Shown: piece after piece, positions 23,794 through 35,800 of the stretch
Layout of the letters: each line of letters opens with the position of its first letter
How positions within the stretch are numbered: the first letter of the stretch is position 1
NCBI GenBank assembly: GCA_947568835.1
Contig: OX387604.1
Coordinates: forward strand, 17,451,076 to 17,515,075
Origin: Protonemura montana
Lineage: Eukaryota; Arthropoda; Insecta; Plecoptera; Nemouridae
Reading direction: 5' to 3'
Length of the DNA: 64,000 nucleotides
Notes under the pieces: model-generated
The model's input: the letters and a program-made list of their open reading frames with translations, nothing else
Told to the model about the DNA's origin: nothing
Database searches by the model: none
Position numbers and translations under genes: made by a program

Positions 23794-26700
23794 GGGGCGG
23801 CAGAGAGACACGAATGTAAGCTTTCGTCTGCACAGCAAACCCATCTTGCTAATTTTGAAGGCTTTTTGCCCAGGTGCTCAGCCTAAGTCAGTCATTTTAG
23901 GCTCCAGTGTCAGCATTTGAAAAGTGGTTGCAAAACCTTAAAACCTTGATGTAATTTATAACTGTCTGCACAGGCTGTTGATAGCAAGGATGGAAAATAA
24001 TAGATTAGAAAACACAACCATCATCCCACTTCAGGTATTTCATCAAGGGTCGTACTCATAGATGACAACAAAGGATACCAATCGAGGTGAAAAACAAAAA
24101 GACGATCAGAGACTGGCTCTCATAAAAGCAAACACCCCATCGAATTCGTTTCAAAAAACATAAAAAAACCTGCACCGAAAAGCACGTGGTCATCAACCGC
24201 CGATCGGTTTTGCTGCTTCTATCACTGTCCGAACCTATTCTAGTCATCACAGGGAAACAAATCTAGAAATAATCCCTCCAGACAAAACAGGTGACACCGA
24301 CAGGTCAGTATATCCATCCTAAGTCTCAGTCTCAGTCCCCATCCCAGCCCCAGCCACACCTCGTTAATTTCAACACAATAGTGCAGATAGTATGCTATTA
24401 AACCGATTGGCTCAATACGTAATAACGATTAAACCACGAAAATGAAAACGAAATGTGCTTAATTTCATTCTGACCATATGGTCATAATTATCACCAGTCT
24501 CGGATTGCTCCATGTGACTAGATCCACGGAGATACAGCTGTGAAACAACGCCTCTTCGATGGAAAGCGAGATCGACGCGAAGGTCGAAATCAACAGCTTC
24601 CCGAACAATACGATTTTCACCTGCCACTGCCATCGGGATACGAAATTCAAACTCATCGGGGCATTTCGCCCCGATATCAATTCATCGCCCTTCTAGAGGT
24701 CATCGTCTTCCGAACTTTTAACGCCGCCTTCAGACTAATTACAGTATTTAGCGCACGTTGAAATTGGCGTGAGTGTGCCAGACCCAGCACAACTCAACAT
24801 TGCTGGTTGTTGGACAGCAATTGGCGTAGTAGTAGTGCAAAGTTGAGTGCACTATCACAGTAACTACAATCGTCCAAAACTGGCCGTATGTATCACTCAC
24901 ATTACTCATTCACTATCGGCTTGTTTATAGCACGTTCAGTGCTTGCTAGCATAGCAATATATTTGGGAAATCCGTTTTGCCATCCAATTTCAATCTCAGG
25001 TATTTACAGGCAAGAGCTTGGTAGGTAACCATGGCCGAAGATCAGCACAGACCTTTGTGATACTATATTGAGATAAGATTCTGCCATTGCCCATAATGAA
25101 CGGCATGATAACAAGTCAATGACTGATTAACTTGAATCAAACAAGACTGTCAGCTGGAAGAAAATACTTATTAGGGAAGATAGGTCAAATACGTGCTAAT
25201 GGCATTAGCCCCGAAAAAATTTTAAAATACTTTTAAATTCTTTCAATTTGTAACGAGTCGAACTCGAAAACAACCAGATCAGTAAAGTTAACCCGTCATG
25301 TCATTACTGGAACACATATCGAACTATGCAATAACCTAAAGAATCTGCGATGCCTATGTGGTAGACACACCGCGCTGAATTAAAAATAACTCTTGGATTG
25401 AAATATGGGATCGGCGAGGGCAATATTTGTACAGATCAATAAAAAATCAATCATAGCCGAAAGTATCGACTAGCCATTTCTTGACAAAATGGTCATACAG
25501 CTTCGTGTCATTTGGTGTCATGTGACCAGAAATTGTGTTTTGACCGATATATAACTACAAAGTTCCAGGACACAAATACCAAGCCGAATCCTCAAGTTAA
25601 CTTGAAAAGGAGAGAGGACATCTGAAAGTCTTCAAGCGTGCAACAAAGCTCTTGGACAGCTACAAAGACCTTTTCGCAATCGCTTTAAGTCCACGCAGTT
25701 TTTATATACGTCTTGAGTGCACTGCAGGTAAATTAATGAAGAGTCAATGAACGACCAGAGATCAATTACGTATTCACATTGTTGCGAGCGGCAGTACGAC
25801 CACGTAACTTGTCGAATAGTGCGAGTGCACGGTTGCGTGAGACGAGCCCCACCCGTTAGCTGGCTATGGCACTAGCTTGTGGATACTGGATACGACACCT
25901 TATCCAACCACACCTGGCCAATGCAATGCTGTTCACGAAAAACGTGACAAATACACTACCTAGACGTGTATCTATAACGTACATTACGATTGTACTATCT
26001 TCTAGAGTCCTGGACGTTTCATGCTAGACCAATTGCCATTTGCATAGGAGCTTTCTGCCCATTAATGTGGTTAATTCGGGGTCGATAGTTTCCTATTCGC
26101 AAGTAACAGTTTACTTCGTGTTATAAATAGAATAAAAAAGCGTGAAAGAACTTCAGATGCAGTTTCAAGTGACTACTGATCAAAATTGCTGCATGTCATA
26201 TGGATGTGATGTCAATAATATGAGCAAAAACAGTCTTTATGCCAGAGCGATGGTTTGTGATAATTCGCTACTCCAAAACATGACTAGTTCGGATCGGGTA
26301 CTTGCAAGTACAGATTGTGGTTAGTACCATTTTATAGATAGATTGAAGCAATTCGAATACCGATAAATTTTACCGTTACCAATTCAGTTTAGCAACGAAC
26401 GAGCACGATACATTGCATTATTATTTAAACACATTTTATTAGCAATTTTTTTTGGTTCGGTTTTGACATTGCGTAACGTAACAAGATTAAAATTGCATGC
26501 ACAATCCGAGCTTACCTCCTCTCCCTTATGATGATGGCGATAGTCGCAGACCTCCATCTAACACTGTCACTGTACTGATATTATTCACGGCACAATTCTT
26601 AGAAATTACCATTATACAAGCACTTCAAGACACCAGCGTAACACTTGGAATTCTTCACAAATCTAGATTATCCTTATTTTAGATTCAAAACATCTACGAC

Positions 26701-29700
26701 GGCGGCGGTGACGGCGACAACGCCGTCGAAGACGCCATAATCTTCGCCATTCGTCAGGTGTGCGTCGGACTAACAGGGAAAGCAGCTGTCTTATCCCACT
26801 TTACCACAAGCAATGCGAAGGTATGGGTCTCTACAATCAATTGAGAGGCGTTATAGGAGACTTAACGATATGCTAATGTGTGTGTGTGTATATGACGCAA
26901 GACATCTATGGCGTAAGCCACAAGTGGGAAGAAGACAGGTACCAATAGGCAAGTGGGCGCTCAAGAAAGTGAATTAGATTTCATAATAATAGTGTTCGAG
27001 AGTCCATTTAACACATTATTTGCAATATTTGACCACGTTTCTACCCGGGCAATATCAGAGTTCGCGAATCTCGCGCTGACGTAAGTTGACAGTTTCAGGT
27101 GTTAGCTCAAGTTTATTATGGTGAGGCTAGGCAGGGTAAGGTTTTCAGAACGAATAGATGGCAATATGATAAAAAAAAAACCAATCAAGATAGTAACTGG
27201 TAAGTATAACTTAATAATCATTGGCATTTGGCAAGAAGCGAAGATTTACTGGAGAAAATGGGCAGGGTCTTAGGATAATTTATAATTTTATTATTATCAC
27301 ATAGATATTATTATATATACATATACTAGCAGCGCGGCTCTAAGAAGTTTGTTTAGAAGTAAAACAGCGAGTTATTCTGTGAAGGTTAAGAAGTAACCTT
27401 GACGTCGTAGTACATGTGTCTTGTCTGTTAAATTAGTTACTTACGTGATTGTAATGTTTATTAAGTGAGACTGTAACCTGAGAGAAGGGACCACCGCCAG
27501 ATTAGCAAATGGGCGAAAATGGCACAGAAAATTTAGCAAAGGTGCGTCCTTCGGTAGCGTCCTTGAATATGTCGTTGATGTTCAATGGTTTGAGGTGGTA
27601 TTCCTAGTCCGGGGTTGGTTAGACCCACCATCGTTGAATTGCACGAGAAAAAATTTAGCCCAAGGCCGCGTCAGGTCCCAAAGATACCCGACGGGGGGCT
27701 GAAAAATAAACCATTGTCACTTGCTACCATGGGACCGAAACTTTTTTGATACTGATGGTGGATAAAACGAATGCAGTGCAAAGAGATCATTCGCCTATAA
27801 AAACATAGCCAAAAAGATGCCTCCATATTTTTATATTTAAAAAGTGACGTATCTAAGACTGTTTTCAGTTAATTGCTGGGATTGTATCATTGCTGGAGAT
27901 AAATCCATGATTCCTTCACAAATTTATCAACGTGAAATAAAATCTCACAACCCCATTCACCAGAGCGTTCATGGGTTGGCGATCACCAATCATCCCACAG
28001 GAAACTTTCCGTTAAGGAAAATCAAGTAATGCATGGTGTGCGTTTCTTTTGTGTCGCAGGCAAAAATGTAAATGGATTCCATAGTATAACTTGGCACGTG
28101 TTCGCATCGAAAGAACACCCTTTTCAAAACCTTCGAAGTAACTTCGCTCACAACCATCAAATACTTTATCTTATGCGTTTTGAGTGGTAACCTCGACCAC
28201 GAACAATTTGAAAAAATGTCCACTAAACAGAACCGCGACTGGCGAAATACGATTACGAAAGCAATGCAAACACCAAGCTTAGTAAGACCAGCTCCCAACA
28301 CCCACAACCAATAAGAACGCCCACTAACGTATTCGTATCGACTGGTGTACACAAACAGCACTGGGTTGGGCCAGCATACGTGGGAATACTTATAGAACAG
28401 ATAACAAGATTAAAATCCATTCAAGAAATTATTTTAGCAGCATCATTAATTTATTAATTAGGAGTCCTTGTTAGGTCTCTACTGACACATTTGCATTTGC
28501 AATCGGTCATAATTCACGGTTATCTCCGTTTCTCTGTAAGCTTATGTCATTGTCTCGTGTTTATTTTGTATCACAGATTAATAAATGGAATGACCTCGAA
28601 AAAGATAGGTAACTACACTCTCGATACACAATGCGGCATATTTGCTGATGACTTCGGAGAACTGGGTAAACACAGCGCCAGCTTCGGATATATGCTTGTG
28701 AAGTTGCGCAAAGATTTCGACAACTACCGGAGATGTCCAGGTGTCGTAAATACAGCCAGAATCCGCAGTGGTGTCATATTTTCGGCAATTTTCTTGACAT
28801 TAAGCGCAAAAATAATGCAACTTTAAAAGAGTTTCGATTGGTATTTGCCAAAATTTCACGAGGTCATCAAAGTTCAACAGGGAAGGGTCTGATCCGGTTT
28901 GGAATGGGTGTCAACATGAACGACGCCATAATCGTGGTAAAGCATCCTATGCATAGCAATCCAAACAACCAGAAACATTACGAAAGGCCAAGGTTATCAA
29001 TTATCACCCTTTCGTAGCGTCTGTGACTAATCTCTGCCAGGCTTTGTCAATAAAAAGTACAAGTAAGTAATACCGTTGAGTTGTTACCTGATAAGCGGGC
29101 ATGTTTTCAGCCTTGTCGCGAGATGCGAATGTCACGTTCTTGTTTGATCCCATCCTTAATCTCACACGCTTCGTATTAAACCATGGGATAAGTCAATGAT
29201 TACAGACAGGTAACTGGTACATTTGGCACATGTATGGCAGATCACGCGTTTTGATCTGAAGAGGCCACTTTCTCTTGATTGGCGCACCTAGTAACCTATA
29301 GCCTTGACCTATACTATAAATCGACACTTCGCATAATCACTCTGGCGACGTATTGTTTGGGTTTTTGTTTTCAAGTCGAAAGATGAGTGCTGTTGTGATC
29401 TCTGCTGGCCGCGTGTTAAATTGTGGATGCTGGCACCTGTTAGCGAATGCCACCAGATAGCACCTACAGATTGCACCGAGTTTTAATGTAACGACGTGAG
29501 TTATTACTTGTGCTAATACTTGGCGATAAAAATAATCCAACCTATAATTACGTTCAATAGAAACCAAATGAATGTTAGTAAACGCGTGTTACTGAGCAAC
29601 TACTTTTGTTGGCAGTTCCAATTTGACCCCGTCTAAGATTATTTAAAAGAACACAAATATTTGATGCACAAGGAAGGTATTTCCAGCAAATGGCAATCAG

Positions 29701-32700
29701 ATTATCACTAATCTTGAAAATAATCCCAAATATGAATTAAATAAAAGAACACAGCAGACACCGTTTGATTTTTCGTTCAAAATTGAAAGCACGCTTCAGT
29801 CTCGTTAGTGTCGGTCCTCTAATAATATGGCACATGTGGGACACAAAAGGCCTTAAGCGCTGTCAGACCGCTACTCTCATCACTGCACTCCCGAAGACAC
29901 GCACAAATTTCAAACAAATTGCCACAACAACGCACATGGCCTTTTAATTGTCACGCGGAAATTCGGTGTCACATTTTCCAGCGGCCATGCGAGCCGTGGG
30001 AAAGCGTGGGATAGCGTGGGGCATCCGCTGCTCGCGGGTCTCCGGCCAACACTGAATCCAGCTTGGATTGCTTGGATTGCTTGCATGTCGAGTGTACCAG
30101 CGATAGTGGCAGACCAAAGAGCAGCCAACCCACTTTCACCCGGCACTACTGGCTAACAGCACTTCACTCTCCTTCATCTCAAGGCATCGAGAAGCAGTGA
30201 TTGAGTCCAGGTGTATTGAATATTGATGCATTATAGAAATAGCAATTGATCGGTATATAAATAATATAGGTAATTCCAGCTTCGGGTTTTGAAAGAACAA
30301 AGCGGAGATTAAGGAAGGCGACAATTATTCAATGTGTTTAATTGCTGTTGATAGTTAAGCCCTCATCATTGCTACACAATAATATGCATCCAGTGCGCAG
30401 ATCCTCAGATAAAAATTATATAAAAGGTGTGATACGGGAATATTAAGTGGGTGGACACAAACGCAAGGAATGCCATTTTCAGAAGCAATTCTCAATACGC
30501 ACACAAACATTTAGACAAGGCTCAATTTCACTCATGGTACACCCAGGCCACCACCCTCTGTTAGTTTAACCAAGACATCTATAGTCTTTGACCAAGACCA
30601 TCGCTAAAACCGTCCTGAGTAAACAGATTTACAATTTCCATCATTGGTCACATCCATCACTATTGCGTCTCTGAACAAACTTCATTGGAGTCGTTGATTT
30701 CTGCCTAAAAATATGCATCCATTACTCCGTTACACAGACAGATGAAAAGTGGTCCGTGCACACAAGTACCCTATGCTAGTCTCGAGATTCAAGGACCAGT
30801 GAGCCAACGCTGGGTCAGGACAGTCTTTAGTTAGGACCCCTGACTAGCAAAATAGCATGATCCACACGTACGATTCTAAATAATTTCGCTAGTAGCGCTA
30901 AATACATGCTCAGATAAGTGTCACAGACAGACGAGATTTGTGCTTAACACAAGGGGCTTTTAAATACGTGTGGCACTTCACACTTTGGCATTCGGGTTGA
31001 CCAGAATGTAAACGATGAATTCGAATTTCTTAAATCTTGCACCGGGGCCCAGCCAAGCCTAGCACGGCACCGACTTCTGACGCTTCTGGTGGTGATAACA
31101 TGAGTACAAAGAAAGACACATTTGCCGACGCACACACATCGTCTTCAGGCACGATCAGCTGATAGGAAGATTCTACCTGAAGGACCATTGTTGACTGTTA
31201 GCACACCGGAAGTAAACCGGAAACGTGGGAAGCGTAAGAGCACTGATTTTAAGGCAGGAAGGCGGAGGCCGACAAAAAGGTTTCCGACTAGCCAGGGTTG
31301 TTGCAGGCAAATAAGGTGTTGACGGAAAGCGGAAAGACGCTCCTTGGAGACGCGAATAGGCAAAGTATAGGGATATCGGTTGACTTCGGCCACAGCTTCT
31401 GCGCAGCTAAGCAGTGTTCCCACGTATCGGGAACATACGTGGGTGATAGAAGTGTGCCATCAAAGTTACCAGGATTTGGGGGTTGTGTAACATCTTTATT
31501 TTGAAATTGCAACGCATTTGCATAAAGGAATAAACGCCTTCTCAAGTCTGAATTCTACCGAATGGTTTGGCGTGTTGGAAACGCCTGTTCTCGTGAGATC
31601 ACCGAAGTTAAGCAACATTGCGCTAGGTCAGGTATTGGATGGGTGACCAATGTACAGCATACATACACACATGTTCGGGAGAGGTAGGAGGGCCGAAAGT
31701 GAGTACAGAGTAACGTTCGCCTTGCTTTTCAAAATCTCAACTGCATGAAATTGTGGAGAAATCCGGTTCGAGTTGTACCGTCCTTGAAGCTGGTGGTCCC
31801 CATGGTGCTCTTCAACAGGGATAGGCTACGTGCGGGCGTCGGGTTTCCCTTCTACCCATCTAGGCTAGGTGCATCACCACCCACTCATTCACTAACGCCA
31901 TTAGACCAGTGCCACAGGGCCAGTTGTCACAATGGTGCGTCGTTAAATATCACAAATCAATCTAAGCATACAGTTCATTGGAATTTTTCTTTGCATGCAT
32001 CTATTAAACTTTAGAAAAGACTGTGTGAAGTTTGGTTTCCTCCTCACCCTCGTCCAAATCGTTCTCACAGTGAGATGAAATAGTCGATTTTTTTCAGTGT
32101 AAAAGATGGTAGTTGTGCACGCTTATCTCATTTCACTGTGCGAAACGGTACAAAATCGCCACTTCATGCCCGTAGTACTCATCTCACCTACCGCAGGGTG
32201 TTACTTTGGTTATACTGTCCCCAGTGTTTTCAACCTCGTGATAGCCGGACATTTTTTTGATTTTCAGAACCTCAGAAGTCCAGCAGATCCTCGATAAAGA
32301 TTGATTTTCTCTTGAGAACATATCTTCCTCGGAGACACGATAACTCGAGACTCGGCGGAGCCCATTGATTTTCGTCAAGATAAAATGTATGCTCAGATGC
32401 CAAGACACATCATCATGGTTTTTCACCTCATGTCTATTTAATCTAACTTAAGCACTCGTCTTAAAAAAAAAACTTAAACACTGGGATTTTTTATTGCTAA
32501 GTAAAACAAGTACTTATCAAAATAAGTTATCAAAATGCAGTATTTTATTTATTATTTTATTTATTAAATTCTAAAAATTTTACAAAATTTTGTTGTTTCA
32601 TATCTAATTCAAAAACTTTATTCTTCTATTCTTCTATTTCTATTCTAACTTCTATTCTTGCCGAGACATAATGTTTAGCTCAGAAAGTGTGTCAAAAATG

Positions 32701-32820
32701 GCGATAAAATCGCAAGAAAACGTAGTCAAGAGTCACGATCAATAAAAATATCGCCCAGAGCGATGCTAGTAGTCTTGCATAGATTGCAAACAAATTGTGT
32801 ACACCCAGAAATGTGCCTCA

Positions 32821-32855
<35 letters not shown>

Positions 32856-35800
32856 TCACTACAACATACAACATTGTCGTGCATGTTCTCACTGAGCACT
32901 CAATGATAACAGCAAAGGTCTCACCGGTAAGACTATTTGGACATTTGACACCGGCGTGGTGGCTGGCACTACCCATGGACCGGTGCTACCGCGGAGTGGT
33001 GCTACCTTAGAGAAAATAACCCGTATTATTTTCTCTAAGGTGCTACCATAGTGCGGTGCTACCCGATATCGACTGACAGCCGACTGACAGCGAATGCTTT
33101 TTTGGCCTGATTTCGAATGTTTCGCACAGAGATACTGTATCGGACGCAGAGCGCGTGACGAGACCACGGTCGGGACGACCAGCTCACGACTCTCCGCGAC
33201 TCTGTTGATGCGAAATGCCTGCGATACCTATCAACTCCACAATTGATTTGTGGTGTCTAACGACGCACTGTTTTGATATCTGGCCAAGCGGCACTGCTCT
33301 AATGGTGGCGTCGGTGAATGAGTGGATGATGATGATGAGGATGACGATGAACCTAACCTAGCCTAGCCTAGAAGGGGGGAGGGGAAACCCGGTGCCGGCA
33401 CGTAGCTTACTCCTGTCGAAAAGCACCAAGGGGACCACCGGATTTACGTCCCTTCCGAAGGACGGTACAACTCGAACAGGAGGATTCCTTCACAAACCCA
33501 TGCTTTCGAGAGGTTGATAGGCAAGGCGAATAAAGTTGCTGTACTGACTTTTATCCCTCCAACCTCTCTCCCAAACAGAACTGGTCATGTGTATGATGGT
33601 CACCCATCCAATAACTGACTCAGCGCAGTGTTTCTTAACTTCGGTGATCTCACGAGAACCAGTGTTTCCAACACGCCAAACCTTTTGGTAACTCCGAAAT
33701 TAACTCTTCTTGATGATGCGAATTTTCAAGATTATATCCACCCAGCCCGGCTACAGACATTTTGAAAAATGGTTGTCAACGCCACAATGCCAAGTGTGGT
33801 TGTAGCACTTTCCGTATATTTAAAAAAAAAATGTATTACCAACTCGATATTCTTGATAAGGATCAGTCATAGCCGGTCACTACTCGCGCTAGTATTACAA
33901 TTAATTAATGAAACCTGATTTTGTGAGTGTGTGTAATCGCATACTCTAGCATAATAATGGGCCCTATTATTTAAAATAACCCTCCAACAATTTATGTTGC
34001 GTCTAGTACAGAAATGTAGACATCGACATCCTTAGATGCTGTAATAAGAAAAGCAAATACGACGAATTCCTAGCGTGGGAATACGAAGTTTGTTTTGCAC
34101 TGGCCACACTTTTTCCTTGAAGCTGATTCAAGCAATTTGTGAGTGTTTTTGTGAACCACATAGTAAACAACTGTAAATTGCGATCATCAGAGAATTTCTG
34201 GATACCTAAGATTTTTGGCAACAGAATTTAATGCTGATTCCAAGGTCAATTGAGGTTAGCTAACTAATAACCGTAACGAGACACTGCAGAGCACCTGTCC
34301 AGCATTTGACAGGTCGCAAGTTTGATCATAGAGACTGCCAATCTGCATCCCCGACAAGGCTCCCTGACTTTGGGCTGTCGGTATGGCTTCCCAGACAAAA
34401 CATGTCACCAAAATGGCTGGGAAGAAAACCCAAGTAAGTCAACCCAACTAAGCCAGGGCGTACTCCACCAACGCCGTTTAGCCATATCCCTGCCACTGCA
34501 CCCAGCCCATGTACACTTTGGCTACGGGTAAGCGTGGCTGCTGCTCAATATCCAAATCATGGCATATTATGGTCATACATACTTTTCTACGACGAACGAC
34601 CTATCGATTTCACAACATGTAGGAAATTCTCGCGGGACAAAACGATATCAGGAATTCACGGAAACACGCCGATAATTCCCATAAGGAACAAACAATTTTA
34701 ATGTAAGTTGATGTGAAAGCAAGAAGACAAATAAATAAACGAAAAGAGCGAGAGAAGAGAGAGAGAGAGACAAAAAAACTAGTCCCAATTAGAATCGATC
34801 TTTGGAGAGTAGAAATAAAGCACACGTTAGCGATCGTGTTCGGCTAAATAAGGAAATACGGGCTCGGTACTAGAATGCAGTAGACTATTGACCATCTCCT
34901 AAAAGAGAATTGACCAAGTAACATATATGTTGCGGTGGCCTTCCCAAGAGACAGCAGCTAGGAAATGCCTTGGGAGCCGGGATACTGCGTGGACGGGCTG
35001 CATGCAATTCAGTGTGACCAGGTAGGAGTGGACATCTCGGACAATCAAGGATATTCGCCTTGGACCACGGAAATAATAACAGAGTATAATTGCGGACGTA
35101 CAGGGTTGCACGGCTCGTCGCATGAATCATTTGACAATCAACTTGCAGCAGAGGCTGGAGGTGGGGGGGGGGGGGGGGGGGGGGGGAGGGAGAGCTGAGA
35201 ATGTCACTTATCCTCATCTAGATGTATTACTGACTACTGAATTGTGCTTAGTTTAAATTTCCTGTGTGTTTCAGGAGTAGGGCTATATGTACGTTGTTCA
35301 GGTTCGCAGTCACTGAGCCAATAGTATCTGATTCGAACCGCACGCGTATCAGTGTCAGAGTTACAGACAAGCATTGCAAAAACTTATTTCTCACATATCT
35401 GACAGGTCTTGATAGTTGATAGTTGAAACCGTTTCGTTTTTTGAGTTGATTTCGGGGGTTATACATGTTATCCACCCAGGCATGTTGGCATAATCGCAGT
35501 TACGGTTTTAGTGATGTGATGGAATTTTATTGAAAACCAAGCCGATGTTCGCACAGAGAAAAATAATTGTGATTACATTCTAGAAGGATTTAAATGCATT
35601 CCAGACAAAACTTGAGTCTAAGCTCGTGCTGATTATTACGATTCTAATTTCACGGACTTTTCCCCAATCGGTTTGCGCAGAAAAATATCAAATCGTTAGA
35701 ATCGAGTCGAAACCCAGCATAACGGCCGATCATTGGATTGGATGCATGATTTTTTTTTTCTGCGAAACAACACGTTTCGGTTCTTGGGGAGAAGTGGCGG

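Noticed and set aside
26690-26745. Short GC-rich stretch with minus-strand reading [14 protein letters not shown]
   Set aside because: Considered as an alternative first exon of the WDR62/MAPKBP1 gene, but the frame stops within 15 codons and no good donor keeps phase.
27990-28361. 123-codon minus-strand open frame in the 13-kb intron
   Set aside because: Hydrophobic, Cys/Phe-rich reading typical of AT-rich noncoding DNA; no family match and no phase-compatible use as an exon between exons 1 and 2, which already join in phase 0.
28491-29017. Overlapping plus-strand open frames of 94-111 codons
   Set aside because: They do not share a frame, have no motif, and lie inside the host intron.
31561-31960. 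Functional 5S rRNA gene
   Set aside because: Only the internal-promoter part resembles 5S rRNA and it is fused to a 300-bp unrelated body present in all copies; it is a SINE.
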